Below, one piece after another: positions 8,195 to 17,443 of a DNA stretch of 44,157 bases (position 1 is the first letter of the stretch; the number at the start of each line of letters is the position of its first letter). Made by a program: the position numbers and the translations under genes. Source of the DNA: an uncultured Eubacterium sp. (GTDB lineage Bacteria > Bacillota > Clostridia > Lachnospirales > Lachnospiraceae); assembly GCA_934316925.1 (NCBI GenBank), contig CAKREC010000015.1:1-44157 (forward strand), in the 5' to 3' direction. The notes under the pieces were generated by a model. The model did no database searches, was not told the origin of the DNA, and worked only from the letters and a program-made list of their open reading frames with translations.

Positions 8195-9451
8195 CTATTG
8201 ATTCATCTTATCAGAACTTGCTTTTTCATACCGCATACCTTTTCCATCCTTCTTCATGCTTACCACGACATAGGTGGACCAGGTTTCATCCGATTCGCTC
8301 ATATCATACCGATAGCAGATATAGATACGCCCATTTTCTTTCCAGCCTTTTTCAACCTCAAAGCCGTCTCCCACACAAGTATAAGAGGTATATTCATCTT
8401 CGATCTTCTGCATCTCTTCCGAGCGGTTCAGCACAAGTTCCGCTTTTTCGTTTTTGACACGGTAGATGTTTCCCTTATTGTCTGCACAATACTCATAACC
8501 GTCTGCTGTTACCAGCTTTTTGAATCCGCTGATCCGGTTCTGCTGTGTTCCGGCAAGGCTTCCGGCTTCCTTATTTTCCTTTGTGTTCCACAGGATCATA
8601 CTTCCGTTAGAAAAATTCACGATCAGTTTACGATTTTCTACTTCGGCATTTTTCGGGTTCATCTCATCCCCTTCAAACCGGTAGATCGAAAAAACAAGCA
8701 CTTGGTCTGCATCATCTGCTGTATACCCTTCCGGTGTATCCGTCGACATCATAGAAGGATAATAGGTCTCATAAAACGTTTTCACAGAATCATAGGTGCA
8801 GTGATCAAATACCGCCTCGTTCAGAATATTTTTGTCTTTCAGAACTTCTGCATCATAGGTCTCACCATCCAATGTAAACGCCACCGGGAACGGAAGTTCA
8901 AAGGCAAATTCTTCCCCTTCTCCTTTGACCCACTGAAAATTCAGCCGGCATGTATGGATCTCATAATTATTTTTATCCGCCTGATACAGCACCACATAAT
9001 TATCATTTACAAAAAATGTAGCCGCATCATGTGTTTTTCCGTCTGCATCCGTGTATTTTTTAATTCCAAGAAAACATTGCGGATTGGACTCTCCCATCTG
9101 CTCCAAGGTAACGCCTTTTTTGACCTTGATATAATCATGTTCATAAATATTATCGCTCTGTTCCTCTGCAAGATCGCTCAGTGCCACATCGACCAGATTG
9201 TACTCCTTCGAGTCAAATTCTTTTCCCGTGTCGATCAGCTCGCACCATCTTCCATTGTACGCGGTCAGAACATTAGGAAGTTCTGTAGTGGCTGCCAACG
9301 GCTCATATGCCGCCTTCTCCTGCTTTGTCTCGACCGCTGCGCCGGTTGTACTCTTATCCCCCGAAACCTTCAAACTGCTCTTGCCACATCCCGTCAGCAT
9401 TGTTGCCAGAAACAATACACCGATCGCCCCATACATTACTCTTTTTTTCAT
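8195..9451 (-). CDS. Secreted lipoprotein of unknown function
   Basis: This 418-residue protein has a type II signal peptide: MKKR, a hydrophobic core and the lipobox LTGC at about residue 22, so it should be lipidated and held on the outer face of the membrane. The mature part starts with a short Ser/Thr/Lys-rich linker. I do not recognise a named domain in the rest, which is rich in Tyr, Asp and Glu and probably beta-rich. The start is the ATG at 9451, with GGAGG nine bases upstream; a longer frame would add 20 residues before the signal peptide. It lies upstream of the DUF1292 gene on the same strand. Confidence 0.8.
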   Translation of the reverse strand: MKKRVMYGAIGVLFLATMLTGCGKSSLKVSGDKSTTGAAVETKQEKAAYEPLAATTELPNVLTAYNGRWCELIDTGKEFDSKEYNLVDVALSDLAEEQSDNIYEHDYIKVKKGVTLEQMGESNPQCFLGIKKYTDADGKTHDAATFFVNDNYVVLYQADKNNYEIHTCRLNFQWVKGEGEEFAFELPFPVAFTLDGETYDAEVLKDKNILNEAVFDHCTYDSVKTFYETYYPSMMSTDTPEGYTADDADQVLVFSIYRFEGDEMNPKNAEVENRKLIVNFSNGSMILWNTKENKEAGSLAGTQQNRISGFKKLVTADGYEYCADNKGNIYRVKNEKAELVLNRSEEMQKIEDEYTSYTCVGDGFEVEKGWKENGRIYICYRYDMSESDETWSTYVVVSMKKDGKGMRYEKASSDKMNQ

Positions 9452-9513
9452 AAAAAACACCTCCATGTCTTCTTTACCTATACAACGATCTTCCCCAAAT
9501 AAATGTTGCACGA

Positions 9514-9542
9514 TTGCAAAGAATATTCTTTTGATTTATACT
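9514..9542 (+). promoter_or_regulatory. Promoter placing the transcript start at the helicase ATG
   Basis: Plus strand TTGCAA (9514-9519), a 17-base spacer and TATACT (9537-9542). Transcription would start near 9549-9550, where the ATG begins. A second -10-like TATAAT (9543-9548) abuts it. No SD is present. Confidence 0.6.
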
Positions 9543-9549
9543 TATAATT

Positions 9550-11958
9550 ATGAAAGATGAAAAGAACGTCGTCAAGATTTCCGTCCGAAATCTTGTTGAA
9601 TTTATTTATCGCAGTGGCGATATTACTTCCACCGGCTCCGGGGCTTCTTCGGTTGAAGCCATGCAGATGGGAAATAAAATTCACAGAAAAATACAAAAAA
9701 GCATGGGACTCGGATACGAATCAGAAGTCTCCCTTTTTACGTTACAGACACTTCACAGCGAACGATTTGACGAAGACTTTGATCTGATGATCGAGGGGCG
9801 CGCGGATGGTATCTGGCATCATGATGGCATCGTGACAATCGACGAGATCAAAGGAGTGTTTTTCGATGTAAAAGAGTTGAAAGAACCAATCTATGTCCAT
9901 CTGGCTCAGGCTATGTGCTACGGTTATATCGTGCTTGTTGAAGAAGACCTGCCATCGATCGAACTCCAGATCACCTATTGCCATATGGAGACTGAGCAGA
10001 TCAAACGTCTCCGCAAAACGTACACAAAAGAGGAGATCACCGAATGTTTTACCTCTCTGGTCAAATCTTATGAAAAATGGGCCGTTTATCAATATGACTG
10101 GGAAAAACAGCGAAACGATTCGATCCATGCACTCGAATTTCCATTTCCGTACCGTGAGGGGCAAAAGGAGCTTGCCGCTATGGCTTACCACACGATACAG
10201 GAGAAAAAGCGTCTGTTCATCCAGGCGCCTACCGGCGTAGGCAAAACGATTACCACCGTCTTTCCCGCCATCAAGGCAATGGGTGAGGGCATTGGTGACC
10301 GGATTTTTTATCTGACCGCCAAGACGATCACGCGAAAAGTCGCCGAGGATTGCTTCACTCTGTTATCGGAGCACAACCTTTTATTCAAATCACTGACGAT
10401 CACGGCAAAAGAGAAAATGTGTGTCCTCGATAAAATTTCATGCAACCCCGATGACTGTCCTGTTGCAAAAGGACATTACGATCGTGTCAACGATGCTGTT
10501 TTTGACCTGTTGACCAATGAAATACACATATCCAGAGAGCATATTCTTTCCTATGCCAAAAAGCACCGGGTCTGCCCTTTTGAAATGTGTCTGGACGCCT
10601 CTCTCTACGCGGATGCTGTGATCTGTGATTATAATTATGTCTTTGACCCGAATATCTATCTGCGCCGTTTTTTCACGCCGGATCAAAAGGGAAATATGAT
10701 CTTTCTCATTGACGAGGCTCACAATCTGATCGAACGTGGAAGAGAGTGTTACAGCGCCACACTGGTGAAAGAAGACTTTTTGGCAGTCAACCGCATCGTG
10801 AAAGAAACTCTGCGAAAAGAAAAACGTCCTGAAGTGCAGTACAATCTCCGCAAGTTCCAGCGCTCATTAGAAGCTGCGAACAATGCCATGCTGGTCTGGA
10901 AACGGGAAGGCGATGATTTTCAGGTTCTGCCCGATGTTGGCACCTTTGCATTTCGGCTTTTAGTGATCCTTGCGAATTACGAATTGTTTTCGAAAGATTA
11001 TCCGATCCTGCCAGAACGCGAAACTATGGTCAATTTCTTTTTCAACGTGAGAAATTTTTCCATGATCTTAGACCGTCTGGATGAAAAATACCGGATCTAT
11101 ACGGATTATGATGAAGAAAATCATTTTAGCATCAAGCTGCAATGTATGGATCCGTCAAACTGGCTGAAAGAAGTGTTAGACCGGGGACGGAGTGCCATCT
11201 TTTTTTCCGCGACCCTGCTGCCGATCAATTATTACAAAGAGCAGCTTACCGGAACCCGGAAGGATGCGGCCGTATACGCCCATTCATCGTTTTCCAATGA
11301 ACAGCGCAAGTTAATGATCGCCTGCGATGCAACCAGCAAATACACAAGACGCGGGCCGGATGAGTACCGCCGCATTGCCGATTATATTGAGCAGTTTGTA
11401 TCGGCAAAGGAGGGCAATTACATGGTGTTCTTCCCTTCCTATGCCTTCATGGATCAAGTCATTACACGGATCCATCTGCCCGATACGTACACCCTTTTAG
11501 TCCAGGATTCTGACATGAAAGAAAAAGACAAAGAAATTTTTCTGGAATCTTTTGAGTCACGGCACGGGGTTGTCGGCTGTTGTGTAATGGGTGGAATCTT
11601 CAGTGAAGGAATCGATCTGACCGATGACCGCCTGATCGGTGCTGTGATCGTTGGCACCGGGCTCCCGATGGTATGTCCGCAGCGGGAATTATTCAAAGAC
11701 TATTACGATGAAGTTACCGGCAACGGATTTGACTATGCCTATCTGTACCCCGGCATTAACAAAGTTTTTCAGGCTGGGGGCCGTGTGATCCGCACCGCTT
11801 CGGACCGCGGCGCGATCCTGCTTTTAGATGAGCGATTTTTACAACGACAATATCTGGATTTATTCCCCAGAGAATGGTATCCTTATGATATTGTAAATAT
11901 AAAAAACATGAAACAAAAATTAGAACATTTTTGGAATGAAAATTCAGGAGGAAACTAA
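9550..11958 (+). CDS. DinG/XPD-type Fe-S helicase fused to an N-terminal PD-(D/E)XK nuclease-like domain
   Basis: This 802-residue protein joins two domains. Residues 1-190 form a Cas4/RecB-like PD-(D/E)XK domain, with D86 (GRADGI), E99-x-K101 (DEIKG) and the following QAMCYGY, so the nuclease centre looks intact. Residues 200-802 are an SF2 helicase of the XPD/DinG class with Walker A APTGVGKT (226-233), a DEAH box (388-391) and an Fe-S cluster region holding C291, C298, C303, C342 and C347. Such enzymes unwind DNA 5' to 3'; here a nuclease acts in cis, probably in repair. The start ATG directly follows the -10 region and has no SD. The 3' end carries the SD of the deformylase gene, so the two are co-transcribed. 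Confidence 0.85.
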   Translation: MKDEKNVVKISVRNLVEFIYRSGDITSTGSGASSVEAMQMGNKIHRKIQKSMGLGYESEVSLFTLQTLHSERFDEDFDLMIEGRADGIWHHDGIVTIDEIKGVFFDVKELKEPIYVHLAQAMCYGYIVLVEEDLPSIELQITYCHMETEQIKRLRKTYTKEEITECFTSLVKSYEKWAVYQYDWEKQRNDSIHALEFPFPYREGQKELAAMAYHTIQEKKRLFIQAPTGVGKTITTVFPAIKAMGEGIGDRIFYLTAKTITRKVAEDCFTLLSEHNLLFKSLTITAKEKMCVLDKISCNPDDCPVAKGHYDRVNDAVFDLLTNEIHISREHILSYAKKHRVCPFEMCLDASLYADAVICDYNYVFDPNIYLRRFFTPDQKGNMIFLIDEAHNLIERGRECYSATLVKEDFLAVNRIVKETLRKEKRPEVQYNLRKFQRSLEAANNAMLVWKREGDDFQVLPDVGTFAFRLLVILANYELFSKDYPILPERETMVNFFFNVRNFSMILDRLDEKYRIYTDYDEENHFSIKLQCMDPSNWLKEVLDRGRSAIFFSATLLPINYYKEQLTGTRKDAAVYAHSSFSNEQRKLMIACDATSKYTRRGPDEYRRIADYIEQFVSAKEGNYMVFFPSYAFMDQVITRIHLPDTYTLLVQDSDMKEKDKEIFLESFESRHGVVGCCVMGGIFSEGIDLTDDRLIGAVIVGTGLPMVCPQRELFKDYYDEVTGNGFDYAYLYPGINKVFQAGGRVIRTASDRGAILLLDERFLQRQYLDLFPREWYPYDIVNIKNMKQKLEHFWNENSGGN

Positions 11959-11959
11959 T

Positions 11960-12370
11960 ATGGAAAAAGAAATTATGAAAGATGTATTCTTTTTGGGACA
12001 GGAATGTGAAGAAGCAACCAAAGCAGATTCTTATATTGCCGGTGAACTTTGGGATACAATGAATGCACATCGAAATGAATGTGTCGGACTTGCCGCCAAT
12101 ATGATCGGCTATAAAAAGCGCATTATTTCTGTTAATATCGGACTTTCCAATTTTGTGATGTATAATCCGGTGATCACAAAAAAAACGGGCGCTTACGAAA
12201 CAGAGGAAGGTTGTCTGTCACTTCCCGGTCTTCGCAAAACGACCCGCTATAAAGAGATCACGGTATCCTTTTTAGATGAACATTTCCAGAAACGGGAGCA
12301 GGATTACTCCGGCTGGGTTGCACAAATCATCCAGCATGAGATCGATCACTGCAATGGTATTCTGATCTAA
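11960..12370 (+). CDS. def: Peptide deformylase, short form
   Basis: This 136-residue protein belongs to the peptide deformylase family, metalloenzymes that remove the formyl group from the initiator Met of new proteins. Motif 2 is EEGCLSLPG and motif 3 is QHEIDH, giving the Cys and two His metal ligands and the catalytic Glu. Motif 1, usually GxGLAAxQ, reads GLAANM with Asn at the glutamine position. The protein is also shorter than typical deformylases (150-180). The start at 11960 has AGGAGG eight bases upstream, inside the helicase gene, and lies one base after the helicase stop. It may be an accessory or altered deformylase; a second, full-length def elsewhere is likely. Confidence 0.8.
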   Translation: MEKEIMKDVFFLGQECEEATKADSYIAGELWDTMNAHRNECVGLAANMIGYKKRIISVNIGLSNFVMYNPVITKKTGAYETEEGCLSLPGLRKTTRYKEITVSFLDEHFQKREQDYSGWVAQIIQHEIDHCNGILI

Positions 12371-12375
12371 ATCGA

Positions 12376-12555
12376 TTACTTTTCTGAATCCACTTTTTTA
12401 TCATGGGACTGCTTCATCGTGCAATTCATACAATCTCCTTTGCACGACGAGCAGTCCTCTTCTTTTTCTTCATGATATGCAGCATATGACCAGATAAACA
12501 GCGCTGCTGCTACAATCACAGCAATAACCACAAGGGCAAGAATCGTTTTCATCAT
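12376..12555 (-). CDS. Small Cys-rich single-span membrane protein (FeoB-associated-like)
   Basis: This 59-residue frame starts MMKTILALVV, has one membrane span (about 3-24), an acidic stretch HEEKEEDC and a cysteine cluster C35-x2-C38-x3-C42-x2-C45 followed by a charged tail. The layout resembles the FeoB-associated Cys-rich membrane family, which suggests metal or redox binding, but no feoB is near and the function is unknown. Its ATG overlaps the TGA of the UvrD-like gene (ATGA), and AAGGAG lies about eight bases upstream, so translation is coupled to that gene. It is short enough to be missed by length-limited gene calling. Confidence 0.75.
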   Translation of the reverse strand: MMKTILALVVIAVIVAAALFIWSYAAYHEEKEEDCSSCKGDCMNCTMKQSHDKKVDSEK

Positions 12556-14414
12556 ATCGGTTGCTCCTTTTTAAGTTCCGGGCTGATCTCCAGTAAAAAC
12601 CGGGATAGATCCACGCTTTTGTTAAACCGTTCTTTTACATAAGACAAGTGCAAATGTGTCTTTGCTCTTGTCATCGCCACATAAAGCATGCGGCGTTCTT
12701 CTTCCAGTTCTGCTTTCAGCTTCGCCTTACGATATGGGCATAACCCTTCATTGACGGTAGGCACGAAAACAACATCATATTCCAGCCCTTTTGAGCTGTG
12801 CATCGTCATCAAACCGACACCTTCCTGCTTGAGTCCCTGCTTTTTCTTTTCCTCGCTAAGCTGCTCTAAGACCTCTCCATAATTTTCTACATAATCCAGC
12901 CACTCAGGTAAGGTCTTGAATTCTTTTGCAGTCTCATGAATTTCTTCCAGTACTTCCATCCAGTCATCCACACTGGCCCCTTTTTCCTTGGCATACTCTT
13001 CAAGCCATTCGTCATAACCAATTCCTTTTCTCACAAAGTGGATCGCCGAATATGGCGTCAGCGTGCTGATGACATGCAATTCATTTTCAAAATCATGAAG
13101 CCGCTCCAACATCCACGGCTGATCCTGTTTCAGATAATATTTACGCAGGCTGACAAAATCCACCGGCTCTGTCATAAACGCATTGCGGCTCAGATACCGC
13201 AGCGGCCGGTTGCTGATCTTCACAAACAGATCCCGGTTCCACTCTCCATTGGCAATGCGGATATACGCAAGAATATCTTTCGCGATCCACGTTTCAAACA
13301 TATTAGAAAGATTTTCTTTCATGTAAAATGGAATGCCGCGTTCCATCAGTTTTCCTGCCAGTGTCCGCATCTGCATATTGGTTCGAAACAGGGCTGCCAT
13401 CTCTTCATAGGGAATCCCCTCTTTGTGATATGTCTGAATCTGTTTCACGATCTTTTCCGCTTCGCTGGACAAATCTTTGCAACGGCTGATATGAATCCCC
13501 TCTTTGCGACCCCGGAATGCTGTAATCTTTTTCTTATAACGCTTCGTGTTATTTCCGATCAGTTTGCCGGCTCCTAAAAGGATCTGGGCAGAACAGCGAT
13601 AGTTTACCCCCAGTGTAACCGTCTGGGTGTCCGGGTATTGCTTCGGAAATGACAGCATGATATCCGGTCTGGAACCCCGGAAACCATAGATCGACTGGTC
13701 GTCATCCCCTACAATAAACAGATTATTCCCCGGTTCTGCCAGCATCCGGATCGTCTCATATTGAAGGCGGTTAATGTCCTGAAATTCATCGATCAATATA
13801 TATGGAAATTGCTTCTGCAGCTGTTTGCGGATATCTTTTCTTGCTTTCAAAAGTTCATATGTGTATACGATCATATCATCAAAATCCAACGCCCGGTGTT
13901 GCTGCAGCCGCTGTTGATACCCCTGGTAGATCTGACGAAATACCGCCTCCGGACAGGTCGCAGAATAATAACATTCCACATCGATTCCCTCGCCTTTGAC
14001 TTTACTGATCTCTTTCTCAATGTCTTCAATAAATTCCTTGACGTCTTCTACCTGAAAAGCCGTATCCCGGTATGCCTCTTCTAAAAAGCGGTATTTCAGT
14101 GCCGGTGTGACAATATCTTTTGCCTCATAATGATATGCTTTTTTGAGTATTTGAAAAAATACGGAGTGAAATGTACCAAAGCGGACTGGCAGCCGCTTTC
14201 CCGACATCATGTCGAAAAAGCGCTGCTGCATCTCCAGCGCGGCCGCCTTGGAAAAAGTGACCACCAGGATCCGCTGAGGTAATACCCCGTATTCTTCAAT
14301 TAAATATTTAATTCGATTTGCGATCACGAAAGTCTTTCCGCTGCCCGCTCCGGCAAGAACCATCATCGGGCCTTCAAAATGGCGGATCGCCTTCATCTGC
14401 TCCTCATTGATCAT
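12552..14414 (-). CDS. UvrD/PcrA-family ATP-dependent DNA helicase, short form
   Basis: This 620-residue SF1A helicase should translocate 3' to 5' on DNA. Visible motifs are Walker A GAGSGKT (near residue 22), TFSKAAA, the Walker B DEFQD, GDDDQSIYGFRG, LGVNYRC, the late motif MTMHSSKGLEYDVVFVP and VAMTRAK. Typical PcrA or UvrD proteins are about 720-770 residues. This one stops soon after the last helicase motif and lacks the C-terminal extension that contacts RNA polymerase in PcrA, so it is likely a separate paralogue. It starts two bases after the gltX stop, and its 3' end overlaps the small Cys-rich gene by four bases. Confidence 0.85.
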   Translation of the reverse strand: MINEEQMKAIRHFEGPMMVLAGAGSGKTFVIANRIKYLIEEYGVLPQRILVVTFSKAAALEMQQRFFDMMSGKRLPVRFGTFHSVFFQILKKAYHYEAKDIVTPALKYRFLEEAYRDTAFQVEDVKEFIEDIEKEISKVKGEGIDVECYYSATCPEAVFRQIYQGYQQRLQQHRALDFDDMIVYTYELLKARKDIRKQLQKQFPYILIDEFQDINRLQYETIRMLAEPGNNLFIVGDDDQSIYGFRGSRPDIMLSFPKQYPDTQTVTLGVNYRCSAQILLGAGKLIGNNTKRYKKKITAFRGRKEGIHISRCKDLSSEAEKIVKQIQTYHKEGIPYEEMAALFRTNMQMRTLAGKLMERGIPFYMKENLSNMFETWIAKDILAYIRIANGEWNRDLFVKISNRPLRYLSRNAFMTEPVDFVSLRKYYLKQDQPWMLERLHDFENELHVISTLTPYSAIHFVRKGIGYDEWLEEYAKEKGASVDDWMEVLEEIHETAKEFKTLPEWLDYVENYGEVLEQLSEEKKKQGLKQEGVGLMTMHSSKGLEYDVVFVPTVNEGLCPYRKAKLKAELEEERRMLYVAMTRAKTHLHLSYVKERFNKSVDLSRFLLEISPELKKEQPI

Positions 14415-14416
14415 AA

Positions 14417-15883
14417 TTATGCCTGTTCCTTTAACAGCTCAATGCCCTTGCGGATACGAGAGAGAGATTCTTCTTTACCAAGGATCTCCATGATCTCATA
14501 CGCGCCACCCGGTGTCATCTGCTTACCAGAAACAGCCGTACGCAGTGGCCACAGTGCAAGACCGTTCTTGCATCCCTTCTCAGCAACATAATCCATCGCA
14601 ACTTTCTCAATAGCAGGGATGGAATAATCATCCAGCGCTTCATACAATGGCAGCATCTCCTCTAAAACTTCAAGTGAGTTTTCAGAGTTTGTCTTCATCT
14701 TCTTGTGTGTGTACATCGCAACATCGTATTCCGGCAATTCTTCAAAGAAATCAATCTTTTCCAAAATATCAGGAAATACTTCAATACGAGTCTTCACAAG
14801 GTCAGCAATCTTCTTCAGGTCAAGATCTTTTTTGATGACTTTTTTGATCTCTGGGATCGCATAACCGTAATATGCCTCATCATCCATCGCTTTGATATAC
14901 TCGCCGTTCATCCAGCGGAGTTTTACCATATCAAATACGGCAGGCGACTTATTGATACGTCTGTAATCAAATGCCTCTACCAGTTCATCCAGTGAAAAGA
15001 TCTCCCGATCCTCTGCCGGACTCCAGCCAAGAAGTGCAACGTAATTCACAACCGCTTCCGGAACAAATCCAAGGTCCATCAGATCTTCAAAAGAAGACGC
15101 TCCGTGACGTTTGGATAATTTCTTGTGGTTCTCGTCCGTGATCGTAGGGCAATGTACATATACCGGGATATCCCAGCCAAATGCCTGATACAGACGATTG
15201 TATTTCGGTGCGGAAGAAAGATATTCATTTCCGCGCACAACATGGGTGATCTTCATCAGATGATCATCTACCACATTGGCAAAATTGTATGTCGGATAAC
15301 CATCCGATTTGATCAGGATCATATCATCCAGTTCTTCGTTTGGTGCCGAAATCGTTCCATAGATCACATCTTCAAATGTCGTCTCACCCTCGGTAGGATT
15401 GTTCTGACGGATCACGTAAGGAACTCCGGCTGCCAGATTTGCCTCTACTTCCTCTTTGGAAAGAGACAGACAATGTTTGTCATACTTCGCTGCTTCCTCT
15501 CCTTTTTCCTTCGCATCCTCATGAAGCTGATTGAGACGCTCTTTGGTACAAAAGCAGTAATATGCCTCTCCTTTTTCTACCAGCTGCTTGGCATACTCTA
15601 AATACATACCGGTCTTCATACGTTCACTCTGAACATATGGGCCATAGCCACCATCTTTGTCCGGTCCCTCATCATGATGAAGTCCCGTCTCATCCATGGT
15701 CTTGTAGATCAGATCCAGCGCGCCTTCTACATAACGCTCCTGATCGGTATCTTCAATACGAAGCAGGAAATCTCCTCCTTCATGTTTAGCAATAAGATAA
15801 GCATATAAAGCAGTTCTTAAGTTTCCAACATGCATCCGTCCGGTCGGACTTGGTGCAAATCTGGTACGAATTTTGTCTGACAT
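14417..15883 (-). CDS. gltX: Glutamyl-tRNA synthetase
   Basis: This 488-residue class I synthetase charges tRNA-Glu. The HIGH signature appears as [12 protein letters not shown] near residue 12 and the KMSKS loop as [11 protein letters not shown]. The anticodon-binding C-terminal half is present, and length is normal for the bacterial enzyme. Whether it also charges tRNA-Gln (as in organisms using GatCAB) cannot be seen. The start was set to the ATG at 15883, because GGAGG lies six bases upstream; an upstream in-frame TTG overlaps that SD. It is the second gene of the operon that begins with the cytidylate-kinase-like gene. Confidence 0.95.
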   Translation of the reverse strand: MSDKIRTRFAPSPTGRMHVGNLRTALYAYLIAKHEGGDFLLRIEDTDQERYVEGALDLIYKTMDETGLHHDEGPDKDGGYGPYVQSERMKTGMYLEYAKQLVEKGEAYYCFCTKERLNQLHEDAKEKGEEAAKYDKHCLSLSKEEVEANLAAGVPYVIRQNNPTEGETTFEDVIYGTISAPNEELDDMILIKSDGYPTYNFANVVDDHLMKITHVVRGNEYLSSAPKYNRLYQAFGWDIPVYVHCPTITDENHKKLSKRHGASSFEDLMDLGFVPEAVVNYVALLGWSPAEDREIFSLDELVEAFDYRRINKSPAVFDMVKLRWMNGEYIKAMDDEAYYGYAIPEIKKVIKKDLDLKKIADLVKTRIEVFPDILEKIDFFEELPEYDVAMYTHKKMKTNSENSLEVLEEMLPLYEALDDYSIPAIEKVAMDYVAEKGCKNGLALWPLRTAVSGKQMTPGGAYEIMEILGKEESLSRIRKGIELLKEQA

Positions 15884-15898
15884 AGTTTCCTCCAAATT

Positions 15899-16510
15899 TT
15901 ATAATGTATCCAGGTATGCCTTCAAGCAGGCAACCGTGCCATCAATACCGCACAGATCACTGCGGATGGCCAAATCATAGTTTAACACATTGTCCCAGCG
16001 CTCGCCAGAGTGATATCGATAATAATTCGCTCTGCTCTTGTCTTTTTTCAGAACAATTTCTGCTGCTTTCTTTTCCGGGACAGCATCTGTCTCAATTGCG
16101 CGTCTGATACGAAAATCCGGTGATGCGCTGATAAACAGATGTACGACATTGTTTTTCTCTTTTAATATGTAATCTGCACAACGGCCGACGATCACGCAAG
16201 GGCCTTCTTCTGCCACTTTGCGGATCACATTGGACTGTGCCAGAAAGATGCGGTCATCAAGTGAAAGGCCGGCAAATCCAACATCTGCGCTGGAATATAC
16301 ATTCATTCCCATCGCGATCGAATACAATAAGCTGTTGGTTGCTTTGTCTTCTGCACGCTCAAATGCCGCCTCGGCAAATCCGGTCTCTTTTGCTGCCCGT
16401 GTAATGATCTCTTTGTCATAAAACGGGATGCCATAAGCATCTGCCAGCTTCTTGCCAATCTCTCGTCCGCCACTGCCGTACTGTCTTGAAATTGTAATAA
16501 TCTTATTCAT
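15899..16510 (-). CDS. Cytidylate kinase-like family protein
   Basis: This 203-residue protein has a P-loop at its N-terminus (SRQYGSGGREIGKKLA) and the layout of the cytidylate-kinase-like family, a group of P-loop kinases separate from the main Cmk. It contains a mid-protein VIVGRCADYIL block and an RRAIETD arginine region as in nucleoside monophosphate kinases. Substrate is not known for this family; CMP phosphorylation is an inference. The start is the ATG at 16510, with AGGGGG nine bases upstream. It is the first gene of the operon with gltX, the UvrD-like helicase and the small Cys-rich protein, and has a good promoter. Confidence 0.8.
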   Translation of the reverse strand: MNKIITISRQYGSGGREIGKKLADAYGIPFYDKEIITRAAKETGFAEAAFERAEDKATNSLLYSIAMGMNVYSSADVGFAGLSLDDRIFLAQSNVIRKVAEEGPCVIVGRCADYILKEKNNVVHLFISASPDFRIRRAIETDAVPEKKAAEIVLKKDKSRANYYRYHSGERWDNVLNYDLAIRSDLCGIDGTVACLKAYLDTL

Positions 16511-16572
16511 AACAAAAACCCCCTTGTATAATATTTGAGATACCATAACGTATCGTACATTCTATGTAGTAT

Positions 16573-16601
16573 ATTATACTTTATTTTTGGGTTTTCATCA
16601 A
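16573..16601 (-). promoter_or_regulatory. Promoter of the kinase-gltX-helicase operon
   Basis: Minus strand TTGATG (16596-16601), a 17-base spacer and TATAAT (16573-16578). The start would be near 16566, giving a leader of about 55 bases. Confidence 0.7.
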
Positions 16602-16642
16602 ACATCTTTCGCGACATTTTTCAAATATTCTGTCGTCGGTTC

Positions 16643-17380
16643 TTATTCCAGGAAAGCATCGATTCCGTCCGCTATTCCCTTTACCATTTTCTTCTGATAA
16701 GAATCTTTTGCCATCTTGCGGTCTTCCGATGGATTGCTCATGAATCCCATCTCCACGATCGTAACCGGTACTTTACACCAGTTGATCCCGGTCATCGTAT
16801 TGGTATACATAACGCCGCGATTCTTTGCGCCGGTTGCTTTGCAAAAACTTTTTAGAACCTTTTTCGACAAAGTCTGACTTGCCTTGCGGACTTTTTTACT
16901 CATATACGGATTCGAATTCTGTGGTGCGATCGTGAGTGCACCTTTTACTCCGGAGTTGCCGGAAGAATTCGCGTGGATACGGATAAATGCGTCGGCTTTA
17001 TTTTTATTTGCGATCTTTGCGCGTTCAACATTGGAAAGCGTCACATTATTTTTTTCTCTGACCATCACCACTTTATAACCGCGTTTTTTTAATTCTTTCT
17101 TGAGTTTCTTAGCCACCTTCAGATTTAACTTATATTCCGGAATGTGGGTCGCGCATCCTGAAGCTCCCCCGGTCACCTTGGCTTTTTTTGTAGAAGACCC
17201 CGGTCCGTTTGGTTCCTTCGCACTCATTGCCTTTGTCTGGTGTCCGGCATCAATAACGATCACTTTCTGATCTTCCTCAGCTTCACTTTCTTCGGCATAT
17301 GCTGTCACCGGTGCGATAATCCCAGCCAGTAATGCCAATGACAAGAGCAGTCCCAATAATGAATATCTTTTCATCCTCAT
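16643..17380 (-). CDS. Secreted N-acetylmuramoyl-L-alanine amidase (Amidase_3)
   Basis: This 245-residue protein has a signal peptide (about 1-29, ending VTAYAEE) and a zinc-dependent Amidase_3 domain that cuts the bond between MurNAc and the stem peptide of peptidoglycan. The zinc ligands H47 (IDAGHQ), E82 (PEYKLNL) and H136 (IRIHANSS) and the catalytic E210 (TIVEMGFMSN) are all present. There is no separate wall-binding domain, but the protein is very Lys-rich, which could help it bind anionic wall polymers. The start at 17380 has GGAGGG upstream. It follows the tRNA-Leu gene, separated by a strong terminator, so it may have its own weak promoter that I could not define. Confidence 0.9.
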   Translation of the reverse strand: MRMKRYSLLGLLLSLALLAGIIAPVTAYAEESEAEEDQKVIVIDAGHQTKAMSAKEPNGPGSSTKKAKVTGGASGCATHIPEYKLNLKVAKKLKKELKKRGYKVVMVREKNNVTLSNVERAKIANKNKADAFIRIHANSSGNSGVKGALTIAPQNSNPYMSKKVRKASQTLSKKVLKSFCKATGAKNRGVMYTNTMTGINWCKVPVTIVEMGFMSNPSEDRKMAKDSYQKKMVKGIADGIDAFLE

Positions 17381-17411
17381 CTTTTTTCCCTCCAAATTTT
17401 ATAATGATATG

Positions 17412-17442
17412 AAAAAAAGATACTGTCACCAGTATCTTTTTT
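17412..17442. terminator. Terminator after tRNA-Leu (T-runs on both strands)
   Basis: GATACTG (17419-17425) pairs with CAGTATC (17430-17436) around a four-base loop, flanked by seven A (17412-17418) and six T. It ends the tRNA-Leu transcript on the minus strand. Confidence 0.85.
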
Positions 17443-17443
17443 C

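Noticed and set aside
8198..9502. 434-codon plus-strand frame opposite the lipoprotein gene
   Set aside because: It is the antisense shadow of a gene with a clear lipobox and SD. Its composition (many Ile, His, Phe, Cys, Arg) is typical of antisense reading.
12936..13577. 213-codon plus-strand frame within the UvrD-like gene
   Set aside because: Antisense to conserved helicase motifs, with no SD or promoter of its own and antisense-type composition.
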